Source of the DNA: Terramyces sp. JEL0728
Taxonomy: Eukaryota > Chytridiomycota > Chytridiomycetes > Rhizophydiales > Terramycetaceae
Assembly: GCA_027603945.1 (NCBI GenBank)
Contig: JADIIU010000069.1
Span: forward strand, 1 to 64,000
Direction: 5' to 3'
Length of the DNA stretch: 64,000 bases
Each line of letters opens with the position of its first letter. The stretch's first letter is position 1. Shown here piece by piece: positions 33,382 through 44,217 of the stretch. The position numbers and the translations under genes are program-made. A model generated the notes under the pieces. The model had not been told where the DNA came from, did not search any database, and worked only from the letters and a program-made list of their open reading frames with translations.

Positions 33382-35002
33382 ATGGACGTTGAATCTCAGC
33401 ATGCTCACGAAGGAGAACTCTTGCTACAGGAAGAAAATAGAAATCAAACTGAAAACCTAACAATATGGGGGATCCACATTTCGTTCCCGAGAGCACAGCG
33501 GTTTTCTGTTATACTATTCACTTCAATCGTCATTTTCTTTACAGTTATCGTTGGGTTTTTAATTGGGATACTGATTCCTAGAATGAAAGCTAATCCGAAA
33601 CCAAGGAACGTTGTGCTAATGATCAGCGACGGGTTTGGACCAGCGTCACAAACATTTGCACGGAATTATTATCAATATATCAACCAGTTGCCAAATGGAA
33701 CAATGCTACCTCTAGACGAAATCCTTGTTGGATCTTCTCGAACTCGAAGCGGATCTAGTCTTATTACAGATAGCGCTGCTGGGGCAACTGCGTTTTCTTG
33801 TGGATTAAAGGTAATTTCAACTTATTGTAGTCTTATAACGGAGCAATTGGAGTTGATCTAAGTGGAAAGCCATGTGGAACGGTATTAGAGGCTGCAAAGG
33901 AAATCGGGTATTATACTGGGCTTGTTGCAACCTCCAGGATTACTCATGCTACTCCTGCTAGCTTTGCTGCACATGTAATTGGTAGAGAAGATGAAGTAAT
34001 TACTGTTTGATGTAGGCTGCAATCGCGCTGCAGGAAATTGGAGACTACACTTTAGGGAGACGAGTAGATTTATTATTTGGTGGGGGAAAATGCTACTTTT
34101 TACCAAACTCTACTACTGGGAGTTGCAGAAAGGACAACATTGACGCACTAGATAAAGCTGCTTCTTCAGGATGGAATGTTGGCAATGGATTGGACGAATT
34201 TAAGAATCTAAAGTCAAATCAATTACCAGTAATGAACTTGTTTGCTCTCGATCATATGAGCTACGACATTGACCGCGATGAAACTCAACAGCCAGCTCTA
34301 TATGAAATGGCCGAGAAAGCGCTTGATTTACTCGGAGCTGCCGCGAGAAATAACAACAGAGGATTCTTTTTGATGATCGAAGGGAGTAGAATCGATATGG
34401 CCGCGCACTCTAACGACCCTGCAACTCATGTTCATGATATCCTTGCTTATAACAATGCAATTGCCAAAGTTAAAGAATACTGCAAACGCAATCCAGATAC
34501 TGTTATGATATCAGTATCTGATCATGAAACTGGTGGATTCTCTGTTGGGCATCAATTAGGTGCAGCCTATCCAGGTGAGTCTAATGTAATATTAGAATAT
34601 TTATGGCGTCCCGAAGAGCTGACTGCTGTAAAGCACTCTGGAGAGTATATCGCTCAACAACTAATGACGCAAACTGTGCTTGCTCGTAAGGATTTCATTC
34701 AAGATATTATTTTCAAGAAATGGATGGGAATTAATACTCCAAATCCTGACAATGTTAATTATTTGTTGAATACCACCTTATCTGCCACTGAAATTGAATA
34801 TAAAATTGGACAGATCAAGAGCGAGCTTGCAGGATTGGGTTGGTCTACTCATGGCCATTCAGCAGTCGATGTAAACCTGTATGCTTTTGGCCCTCGATCT
34901 GATGAATTGAGAGGTAACCATGAAAATACAGATATCGGCCAGTTTATTGTTCGCAACTTGGGTTTGAAATTGGCACCACTTACTGACAAGCTTAATCTTT
35001 AA
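33382..35002 (+). CDS. Vacuolar alkaline phosphatase, Pho8-like
   Basis: 526-residue type II membrane phosphatase. One transmembrane anchor lies at about residues 41-64 after a short acidic cytosolic tail, as in yeast Pho8. Catalytic features: metal Asp in MISDGFGPAS (~83), the phospho-serine in TDSAAGATAFSCG (Ser131), EGSRIDMAAHSND, SDHETGGFSVG and the HGHSAVDV histidine. Introns: 33811-33830 and 33996-34015, both 20 nt, each between codons; removing them restores LKSYNGAIGVD and the DLLFGGGKCYF region. The start is the ATG of MDVESQHAHEGE. The stop is only 30 bp from the start of the MAEA gene. Confidence 0.94.
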
Positions 35003-35032
35003 TATAAGCGAGTTTTTTGATTTTTTGTGAAA

Positions 35033-36246
35033 ATGGAGATGGTAAAAATCAATCACGACGGGCTTTTAGCTCTAGAACAGCCGTTAATAAAAGTGAAATC
35101 AAATTAACCACTAGGTACCCTTGGAACGCTTAAAGCGAGCATTCAGAAGCTCACAAAAAGTAATCGAAAAGGAAATTTCATCACTTGTAAACAAGTTGAA
35201 CGACATATGCGCGTCACCGGAAATAGATCAACAATCCCTAAAAGATTTGGCAAATAGATTAAAAGTATTGAAAGGGAAACTCACCGAACTGCGCAAAGAA
35301 GAACAAGAAAGTGTGCGCGTTACAAATGTTAGACTGGATTACTTGAATTCCCTCTTGAAAATCGCCAATGTTGATTCAGACGAATACGTTAGATGGAGCA
35401 CTATTCGATTAAATACAATGCTGGTTGACTATTTATCACGCCACGGTCTAAATGAATCGGCTACAAAATTATCCAAAGATTGCATGATTGAAGACTTGGT
35501 GGATTTAGATCTTTTCAAGCAAGCGCAACGGATTCAGGATTCATTAGCCAGACATTCTTGTACAGAAGCTCTGCAATGGTGCAACGAAAATAAAAGCAGT
35601 CTCAAAAAAATCAAGAGTCCGTTAGAATTCAACTTGCGGATGCAAGAATATATCGAATTGGTTAGAGATGGCAAGATCCCTGCTGCGATTCAACACGTAC
35701 GTAAATATTTGACCGCTTGGTCTGATTTATACCTTAAAGAAATTCAACAGGGAATGGGGTTACTTGCGTTCAATAGCGCTACAAAATGTAATACATACAA
35801 GCAGTTATATGATCCTAAAAGATGGACATTCTTGATCAGCAGCTTCCAAGTAGACAATTTCACTCTCAATAACTTGACCAAACAGCCAATGCTGAATCTT
35901 ACTCTGCAAGCTGGTTTAACAGCTCTGAAAACACATTCGTGCTATCAAAGTGAGGGTAAGAATATCAATTGCCCAGTATGCTCTGCCGAATCATTTGGTA
36001 AATTGGCGCCAATACTACCATACTCTCACCATGTCAATTCTTCACTTGTATGTAGACTTAGTGGCAAAATCATGGATGAAAGTAACCCTCCGCTTGTACT
36101 ACCAAATGGGTATGTATATTCCGCACAGGTAACTATTGCTAAGCTAGGCGCTTCAAGAAATGCAGGAACAGGACGGGTATATAATTTGCCCAAGATCTGG
36201 TGCAACGTATACACTTATGGATACGCGCAAAGCTTTTATCTCTTAA
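35033..36246 (+). CDS. FYV10: GID/CTLH E3 ligase subunit MAEA (Fyv10/Gid9)
   Basis: RING-like catalytic subunit of the GID/CTLH ubiquitin ligase, which in yeast degrades gluconeogenic enzymes; 390 residues. Domains in order: N-terminal coiled coil, LisH (RLNTMLVDYLSRHGLNESATKL, ~120), CTLH and CRA, then the degenerate RING with CPVC, VCRLSGKIM, LVLPNGYVYS and CPRSGATYTL. Introns: 35093-35114 (22 nt) near the start, giving LIK|VPLERLKR, and 36129-36147 (19 nt) inside the RING-like domain. Without the second intron the last 38 residues are read in the wrong frame. Start is ATG 35033 or 35039. Confidence 0.93.
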
Positions 36247-36435
36247 TAAAGTTAATTTTCTAGAAAATGGACTTTTGGCAGTCGAATACCAGCCTTTTTG
36301 ACAAAATCCTAGATTAGCATGGATGGCGAGTAAATTAAAAGAGAAACCACGGAACACTATATAATTGCTTCCCTGTATAGTTTCATATTGTGATAATTCC
36401 AATTCGTCTTTTTGGCGTGGTTGGGGTTTGAAAAA

Positions 36436-37973
36436 ATGTACGTAATCCTCCTAATACCTGCATTCCAAGCGTTAATATTTGAATCGGTATGGAAATATGG
36501 AGAATGTTCTGGACCACCAAACTCAATGTCAATCTATGACGAAAATATCGTGGCTAATACTTTGTATCTATTCGCATCTAACGATTACATTCTCCCTGTG
36601 TGCGGGTCCAATCCAATAAAGATATTTACAGGATGCTGCGGCTCTTCGCTTGTTTTGGATGCCAGCTTAGGATATCAGAGCTGGAGCGAAGAACCAATCG
36701 CAAATCCAGACCTGATATACGCACCAAAGTCCGCAATATCTCATAATTATTGCTATTTATCCCCAATTGATTTATATTCTCTATCAAATTATACCAATAT
36801 ACTCGCACTTGCAGATGGAGAATGCACAATAAATGGCATACGATGCTTTTCAAATGGAACGGTAAATATCTACGAGAATTATGATTGCATTGGCAATTAT
36901 ATTCAATCGCAATTAAATATTCCTCGGGTTTTGAATACGACAGTTTATGGAAACATCAATGCCGACTTTATTAGAATAACAAACGGAAGTGTGGTCTACA
37001 CCTGGATTGCTTACTCTCCGGAAGTAATAGAGGTAACCGGAACGTATCCGTACATGATTCCGATTGAATATTTGGCTTACACGTTCATTCTCATTGCATC
37101 GCTAGTGTCATTTGCCCGCGCTGCATACTTTGCGGCACTGTACTTCAAAACAAGAAAAGGAATGGATTTATTTCGATCAGTCAACACTGCGTTATGGTTT
37201 ATATGGGTAATACTATGTTATTTTTATTATACGGCTATATACAGCTCAAACCAAGGATGGATGATCCTTAGCCAGTTCCAAAATCTTGCATTTAATGCCG
37301 CTACATATATGACAGCTGCTGGGACGCTAATGTTCTTTTTGGAGATACAAAGGAAATCAAACTACTATATTTTTGGATTGAGCGTCTTGTTTGCCTACCA
37401 ACTTATTTTTGCTGGAAGCAACTACATTTCATACTTTAAATTTTATCCTGCGACCACTGTAGAGGTTTCCTATTGGGCATACCTCAATCCGGTTTGGGTA
37501 AGCAAAGTTTTATATAGATAATTTCCGTATATCTATTTGATACCATGCCTCAGATTATTCTTGTTTACAACCTGGTAGTATCCGAGCAGCGCAAAAAGAT
37601 GACAAAGTCATTTATCTCGGAACTGCGACTATTCCTGAAGGAAAACAAGATCTACTTGGCACTGGTGAGTATGCATATTTGCAATATGACTTTTTTCTTT
37701 TTGGTCATGTACGTTACTTCATACTCTAATGTGCTGGGAACTGACAGAGCTGCACTGGCAATGTGTGGGCCATTGACACTGGTAGATATTTTACACTCAG
37801 TTCTTAATACGTCGATCCTGGGGGAACTAAAATTAATACTTGCATACAAGATCAAAAAAACCAAAGTCCCTTCAATTATAGAGCGGGTCAAAAGAGCGCG
37901 TGCAAGCACTATTCATAAAAAGCCAACAGTTGAAAAAAAGGGCAAAGCATCACAGACAACCAACAATCAGTAA
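36436..37973 (+). CDS. 7TM protein with eight-cysteine ectodomain, member 4
   Basis: 505 residues; first of a tandem triplet. A signal peptide is present (MYVILLIPAFQA). The ectodomain carries the eight cysteines: C-x3-P-x-S-M, CGSNPIK, GCCGSSLVLDASLGYQSWS, YC, C-x6-C and C. Seven helices follow; loop and TM3 motifs SSNQGWMIL and AATYMTAAGTLMFFLEIQRK are shared with members 5 and 6. One 20-nt intron, 37498-37517, falls after the Trp codon of NPVW|IISVYLFDT, the same place as in members 5 and 6. LGTDRAALAM precedes TM7 and GELKLIL follows it. Function unknown. Confidence 0.82.
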
Positions 37974-38061
37974 TAAATCCTATTAATAGCCCGTTCGATT
38001 GACATACAACTACTTCCCAATTAAAATATTCATAAGCGAATGACGTTTCCTAATTTTTCTT

Positions 38062-39634
38062 ATGCTTCTGTCTATATTAATTAACTCTATCAGAGCATTA
38101 ATACTCGAATCTGTATGGGAACGAGGAGAATGCAGTGGGCCACCTACTTCAATGTCAATCTACGACGAAACAGTTGTCGATAACCTTTTGTTCACATTTC
38201 AATCGAACGATTACGTGCTGCCAATGTGCGGCAGTGATCCTCTGAAGATATACAAAGGATGCTGCGGAGCGTCTCTGGACCTGGAATTAACACAAGGATA
38301 CGAAAGCTGGACGGAGCAGCCAATTACTACATCTGATTTAACCCAAGCTCCAAAATCCGCAAATAATAACTACTACTGCGCCTTATATGCAGTAAACTCA
38401 CCATCGCTCTATAGTTACACCGCATTGTATGCACTAGCAAACGGTCAATGTACGATTAACGGGCTGAAATGCTACGCAAATGGAACACTGCACTTTTACG
38501 ACGAGCTTGGCTGCTTGGGAAATCATCAGACAATCTCAGTGTACTCTCCTCAATCTTTTTCTTTTGATTTATTAGGAAACTTTACCGGACAATTCATCAA
38601 AGTTACCCAAGGAACGACTGTCTTTACCTGGCTAACATTCTCTCCAGAAATAATAGAATACCCTCAAATGTTTGCCGTATGGTACCCCATTGAATACACG
38701 GTGTACGTACTAATGAGCCTTTCGTCAGTATTATCATTAGTGCGAACAGTGTATTTTACCACTCAGTATTTGAAGTACGAAAGGCTACTGGACTTGTACA
38801 GAGCCATCAATACGTTGCTTTGGTTCCTATGGGTGGTATTTTGCTATTTGTATTATACTGTAATGTTCAGTTCAAACCAAGGATGGATGATTCTGGCCCA
38901 GTTTCAGAACTTTGTTTTTAATGCAGCTACATACATGACTGCCGCCGGAACGTTAATGTTTTTCCTTGAAATACAACATAAAGAAAAGTACTATTCGACC
39001 GGGCTGGTGGTTCTGTTTGTGTATCAAATGATTGTGGGCGGGAGCAACTATTTGGCTTATTTCAAATGGGTAGATAGCACAGCATTCTTTTTTGATTATT
39101 GGGCCTACCTCAATCCTATATGGGTAACTTTTGTTAATGCAGATTGTCTCAGTTTATCTGTTTGACACGTTTCCGCAGCTTATACTTGTCTACAACTTGG
39201 TCAGAGCAAGACACCGAGGTTCAACAACATTCTTTAGCAAACTTGAAGCTTTCCTCTCCGAAAATAAGGTGTATGCTGTTCTGGTATTTCTTCATTTTTG
39301 CAACATGATTGGATTTTATATAATCATGTACGTGACTTCCTATTCAGAAATACTGGGTGATGATAGGGTGTATTTGGCAATGTGTGGCCCGTTAGTATTG
39401 GTAGATACACTGCATTCCATACTTAATTCCACTATATTATCCGAACTAAAGCTTATACTAGAAGCCAAAATTAAAAAACGCCAAGTGCCCACATTGAAGG
39501 AACGATTTGAGAGGCTGTTTAGCAAGGATACCAGATCATCAGTATCTGCCCATTCGGACACTATGCATGGAACAGTGACCAAAAAATTACAAGCAGATGC
39601 GTCCGTTAGTAGACCCACTGTAATTAATAGTTGA
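38062..39634 (+). CDS. 7TM protein with eight-cysteine ectodomain, member 5
   Basis: 517 residues, second of the tandem triplet. Signal peptide MLLSILINSIRA, then ESVWERGECSGPPTSMSIYD, CGSDPLK and GCCGASLDLELTQGYESW with the same eight cysteines. A 19-nt intron, 39124-39142, lies at the conserved phase-0 site NPIW|IVSVYLFDT. LGDDRVYLAM precedes TM7 and SELKLIL ends it. The cytosolic tail is ~60 residues, Ser/Thr-rich and basic. Starts 88 bp after member 4 stops. Surface receptor role inferred only. Confidence 0.82.
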
Positions 39635-39917
39635 TATTAACTGCCCATCAAGCCAACTAGTTTGGATTAGTAACAATAAATTACAATAATGCCGTCAACC
39701 ATTTTATATTAATTCATCAAATACAGCTCCCAAAACATTAGTCTGAATGGCAAGGACAACTCAATATTTAACGGTTCACGCTATTCGATAAATAATGGAA
39801 CTGCCTGTAACAAGCCCTACTTAAATCTACTATTACAGATTAACCAAAGCCGGTATACTCCACCTCGTTCCCTACAATATTACGTATAGATTGAAAGTGA
39901 CGTTATCGATTTTCCTA

Positions 39918-41473
39918 ATGTTAATTCTACCTCTGATACAACCTTGCACAGCCTTAACATTTGAATCAGTATGGAAGTCTGGTGAATGCGACGGACCTCC
40001 ATTATCAATGTCAATCTATGACGAAACGATCGTAGATAACGTGTTGTTGGCATTCGCATCAAATGATTATATCTTGCCAGTTTGCGGCTCGAATCCAATC
40101 AAAGTATACACGGGATGTTGCGGATATTCACTGGATTTAGCTTTCACGCTGGGATACGCAAGTTGGAGCGAAGAGCCAGTTGATACACCAGACTTGGCAA
40201 ACTCGCCAAAGAGTTCAAATAATCAATATTATTGCGCACTATATCCTGCAGAAGAATACTCGCTATATAATTATACTTTTATTTATGCGTTAGCGGGTGG
40301 GTATTGTACAATTAACAATATCCGCTGCTTCTCTAATGGAACGGTAAATATCTACAGTGACTATGACTGTCAAGGGGATTATTACTCAGCTTCGTTAGCC
40401 AGCTCGCAGTTATTGCAAACCGGTATCGTGGGAAACGTTACAGGTGAATTTATAAAAGTTACAAATGGAACAACCGTATATACTTGGGTGGCATACTCTC
40501 CAGAAATCATAGAAGTCACCTCAACATATGCTTATATGATTCCATTCGAGTACGTGGCATATACTTTATTGTTCACGGCTTTCTTTCTATCATTCATCCG
40601 AGCTGTCTATTTCACAATCCTCTATATAAAGTACAAAAAACCAATGGATTTGTACAAATCAATCAACACAACGCTCTGGTTTATCTGGGTAATTCTCGCC
40701 TACTTTTACTATACAGCCATATACAGTTCAAATCAAGGATGGATGATTTTAGGGCAGTTTCAGAACTTTATTTTTAATGCAGCTACTTATATGACTGCTG
40801 CTGGTACGCTAATGTTCTTTTTGGAAATTCAGAGAAAGGAAAAGTATTATACGGCTGGATTGAGCGTGTTGTTTATCTACCAAATTATTTTCGGTGGAAG
40901 TAACTATTTAGCTTACCTCAAATTTTATCCTGCAACAACAGTGTTTTTTGCTTATTGGTCCTACCTCAATCCAGTGTGGGTAAGGCTACTCTAAAATAGA
41001 TTGTATCTGTATATTTATTCGACACAATACCACAAATAATCCTTGTTCATAATCTAGTAAAATCTAGAAAAGGCGCGACTTTATTCTTTAAAGAATTCCA
41101 GTTCTTTTTGGCTGAAAACAAGATTTATTTGGTCCTTGTAATCCTGCACTTTTGTAACATGATTTGCTTTTATCTCATCATGTACTTGACGTCTTATACT
41201 GATATTCTCGGTAGCGACCGTGTTGCACTGGCAATGTGTGGGCCATTGACGATGGTGGATACGCTGCACTCGATACTCAACTCGTTGGTACTTGGTGAAC
41301 TGCGAATGATATTACAAGCAAGGATCAAAAAGGTGACTGTGCCTTCGCTAAGCCAAAGGTTTTATCTGCTGTTTGAGAGGCAAAAGACTTCCAACAGCTC
41401 GCAGCAAATGTCAAACAATCGGTCGCACACAAAGAAAGCTGAACAATCTATCAGCAGGCTTCATGTGCAATAA
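39918..41473 (+). CDS. 7TM protein with eight-cysteine ectodomain, member 6
   Basis: 511 residues, third of the triplet and closest to member 4. Signal peptide MLILPLIQPCTA from the first ATG; a TTG-led extension is ignored. The ectodomain has GECDGPPLSMSIYDE, CGSNPIKVYTGCCGYSLDL and GYASWSEEP with all eight cysteines. The intron at 40980-40999 is 20 nt, at the conserved site NPVW|IVSVYLFDT. Pre-TM7 LGSDRVALAM; TM7 end GELRMIL. Converges on RPL27A 92 bp downstream. Confidence 0.82.
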
Positions 41474-41565
41474 AAAGTCATGAACGGTTTGCAAGTTATT
41501 TCATCTCACACTAGGATCGCCTGCAAACATTTAGATACTAATGATATGGTTTATTCAAAACAGAA

Positions 41566-42034
41566 TTAAGCAATCAATTCTACACGACCACCAGCAGCAA
41601 GAATCTTTTCTTCAGCGAGTTTGGAAACAAATCTGGCTTTAACAATGAGTGGAATTTGTGGTAGCTTTCCTTTTCCTAAAACTTTGGTAAATCCATGTGC
41701 CAAAGTATCAATAACAGGAACCAAACCTTCAGGGTTTTGTTCTGCCTTTTTTCTTTGTTCTTCAGAAACCAAATCCCAAATCTTTTCAATATTTAAAACG
41801 TTGTTGTGGAATTGGTTCATGGTTTTGTGGAAATAACGCATACCAACTTTACCAAAGTAACCTGGATGGTACATGTCAAAGTTGATTCTGTGGTGATGTT
41901 GACCACCAGCTAAACCTCTACCTCCGGGATGTTTTCTGTGTTTACCTACACGACCATGACCTGCAGATACATGACCTCTCTTTTTTCTGTTCTTTGACAA
42001 ATGAGTTGGCTATTGTTATTGATTCGTTTACCAT
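41566..42034 (-). CDS. RPL27A: 60S ribosomal protein uL15 (RPL27A; yeast RPL28)
   Basis: Large-subunit ribosomal protein uL15, 148 residues, matching the family length. Hallmarks: [46 protein letters not shown] and VLGKGKLP. The ATG is alone in its exon: a 22-nt intron, 42010-42031, follows the start codon directly, and splicing yields [13 protein letters not shown]. Without it the protein would seem to start at a downstream Met and lack four N-terminal residues. Introns right at the start codon are typical of ribosomal-protein genes in several fungi. Confidence 0.96.
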
Positions 42035-42038
42035 CTTG

Positions 42039-42050
42039 TTTGAAAGGGAA
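42039..42050 (-). promoter_or_regulatory. Pyrimidine-rich leader motif of RPL27A
   Basis: On the minus strand TTCCCTTTCAAA lies 4 bp before the RPL27A ATG. The identical 12-mer precedes the RPL29 ATG at 43529-43540. Both sit in a C/T-rich leader, reminiscent of transcription-start pyrimidine tracts or TOP elements of ribosomal-protein genes. Confidence 0.45.
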
Positions 42051-42361
42051 GGAAAGTGTGAGAGAAAAAAGAAGTTTAGGTTTTTTTCAGCCAATGAAAA
42101 CGCTGGAAATTCTCCGAGCAAAAAAATCGAAATCCAGAGAAATACTATTAGGAATAAGAAAATGGCTCAAAATCTATAGCAGTTAAGCAATGCTCTTGGA
42201 CGCATGCGGTTGAGCATTTTCAAAAATTATATTTTAAAAATGTTGGCCGGTTAAATAAGTGGTCAAGTTGCAATATTTAAAAGAGATAATATCAGAGATA
42301 ATATTGGAGATGTTTTAATACCAGTGTGAGTCATTGAATCTCAACTTTTTCGGACAATCTT
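42051..42361. other. Divergent intergenic region RPL27A / AlkD-like gene
   Basis: About 310 bp containing purine- and AT-rich sequence upstream of both starts. It includes a repeated GAGATAATAT (near 42284 and 42297). No gene, tRNA or clear telo-box recognised. Confidence 0.5.
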
Positions 42362-43172
42362 ATGACAAAACGAGTAAAACTCTCGACTGCAATCCAGGCA
42401 CTTGAAGCCCTAGAGAATCCAAAATACAATGCCTGGCGCTTTTTTAAACCAATCTACACTCACCCAAAATCAGAATTCGTTGGGATCAGAGTGCCTGAAA
42501 GCAGGCAAGTAGTTAAAGATATTGAATGCGATGAAAAAGAAATGATTGAATTGATCAAATCAACCAAACACGAGTACCGTAGAACCGGACTGTTTTACTT
42601 GAACGAAGTGTATAAGTGGGGAGATAAGCAGCGTGCGATTGATTTGTACTTGGAGCTGATTGAGCATATAAACAACTGGGATCTGGTAGATGGGTCAGTG
42701 ATAGTGCCAGGCAAGTGGTTGATGGACAGCTACACGCCAAAAGAAGGTTTTGGTTTCAATAACACTAGGACTAGTCAAGGAATATAATTCAGATAAGCTG
42801 CAAGTTTTGATAAAGGAGTTGCCTGAATGGTACCAAAAACTACTCTTTTCCAAAGACCTGTGGGAAATGCGGATTTCTATTGTCTTGCTGCTCTCGTGCA
42901 AAGACCATCCCGATTTCTGCTTCAACATCTTGAATTACTGCTCGTCAAGAAAAGAAATTTACTTGTATGGACAGGAATTCAAGGATCACGACCTGATTCA
43001 TAAGGCAATCGGGTGGTTAATTAGAGACACGGGCAAGCTTAATAGAAGCAAAATGATTGAATTTCTGGACTTGTTTGCAAAGCACTTGCATCCAACCACA
43101 ATCTCTTACTCTACTGAACACTTGAATCCGACTCAAAAAACAAAGTACAAGAAAATGGCAAAGAGGGACTAA
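42362..43172 (+). CDS. AlkD-like DNA alkylation repair protein
   Basis: 262-residue HEAT-repeat protein similar to the DNA alkylation repair enzyme (AlkD/PF08713) family, glycosylases that excise N3/N7-alkylated bases without base flipping. Visible family features are FFKPIYTHPKSEFVGIRVPESRQVVKDI near the N-terminus, the helix STKHEYRRTGLFYLNEVYK, and a central NNWDLVDGS motif. A 22-nt intron, 42747-42768, joins the exons within TPKE-GLVKEYNSDK. C-terminal residues are basic. Catalytic activity is inferred from family; fungal copies are patchily distributed. Confidence 0.75.
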
Positions 43173-43325
43173 TAAACATTTCCAGTTTACGTGTGCATTG
43201 AAAACTCTATCCGAGTGCACTAATTGCTACACATGGGCATGTCTCCATTCAATGAACCATCCCAATCCGCTCCTGAATCCAAATATAAAATAAATCCAAT
43301 ACTAATATACCACAATATATTAAGT

Positions 43326-43525
43326 TTATGCTGATCTTTCAGCCAAGGCAGCAAAAGTACCTCTGAAGTTAAAAACAATTACCTGGCAGCATATCTTTGG
43401 TTTCTACGGAACTTTGGACATACACCCTTTAAAGATACATGTACTTGCTTCTTTTGTTTCTTGATTCCGTTACGGTGAGCTTTTTTGTTTTGGTTGTGGT
43501 TGGTATGGTTCTTTGACTTTGCCAT
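43326..43525 (-). CDS. RPL29: 60S ribosomal protein eL29 (RPL29)
   Basis: 59-residue ribosomal protein eL29. The start [20 protein letters not shown] and the [16 protein letters not shown] block are diagnostic. A 20-nt intron at 43363-43382 splits an Arg codon ([15 protein letters not shown]), and without it the frame runs into a stop. The spliced length fits the fungal family. It faces the AlkD-like gene tail to tail with 153 bp between stops. Confidence 0.93.
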
Positions 43526-43528
43526 TGC

Positions 43529-43540
43529 TTTGAAAGGGAA
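43529..43540 (-). promoter_or_regulatory. Pyrimidine-rich leader motif of RPL29
   Basis: Minus-strand TTCCCTTTCAAA, 3 bp before the RPL29 ATG, identical to the 12-mer before RPL27A at 42039-42050. Confidence 0.45.
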
Positions 43541-43575
43541 GAAGGAGAGTGAATGAAATGCAAGAAAAAAAAATT

Positions 43576-43589
43576 AGCCCTAACCCTAG
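43576..43589 (-). promoter_or_regulatory. Telo-box/HomolE-like element upstream of RPL29
   Basis: AGCCCTAACCCTAG on the plus strand, about 50 bp upstream of the RPL29 start. RPS20 has a similar AACCCTAGCCCT at 18872-18883. Tandem CCCTA units are known ribosomal-protein promoter elements in fission yeast (HomolE) and plants (telo-box). Confidence 0.5.
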
Positions 43590-43863
43590 ATTTTTTCAAC
43601 TTGGAAATTTATGTTTGCGGATGAGATTTGAGAGTTTAGAGAATCCAACTGTTCCAAAGGCAGGATGCTTACTTGAGGTGCAGTCTTTCACCAAATTCTT
43701 GTTTAATTTTTCAAGTTGAGCTCAATGAGCTGCATTAATTGTGTATTAATTGTGCATTGATTGAATCCCATTGAAAGTAATGGATATTGAATGCGCGGAT
43801 ATTTGTGGCAGCAATAATTAACCAGCCTTAAAATATTCACCCAGGCTTATTTTTCTCAGCCAA

Positions 43864-44070
43864 ATGGAGAGACTTTATAAAAGAGCTTCCATAATGGAAA
43901 AACTGTACGTAGAAGTGCCAGAGACAAATTTCGTCAATAAAAATAACTTTAGAGACACTAATTCGTTCACCCAAGTACTTTATAGACTCAATCATGTCCC
44001 ACAACCGCAATCAGCTTCAACTGACTTGGAAATACAGGATAAAGTGTTGGGGTTATTTAATTGTAAATAA
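43864..44070 (+). CDS. Doubtful small protein, 68 residues
   Basis: ATG-initiated frame (starts MERLYKRASIMEKL, ends LGLFNCK) in the ~690-bp gap between RPL29 and the 7TM gene at 44218. No signal peptide, membrane segment or known motif; composition is unremarkable. It could be a real small gene, an exon, or chance. The rest of the gap (43590-43863 and 44071-44217) shows nothing recognisable. Confidence 0.25.
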   Translation: MERLYKRASIMEKLYVEVPETNFVNKNNFRDTNSFTQVLYRLNHVPQPQSASTDLEIQDKVLGLFNCK

Positions 44071-44217
44071 AGAATTTACTGTACTGCCGTTTAGTTTGTA
44101 AAATGGCACTTGCCTTGGTCTGGAAATAGTGTCCAATAATACTTGCTAACTAATCTAAAATAGAATCCACAGTCTGATAAGAGCAGAACAATGCGGATTC
44201 AAACTCGTCATGACTGA

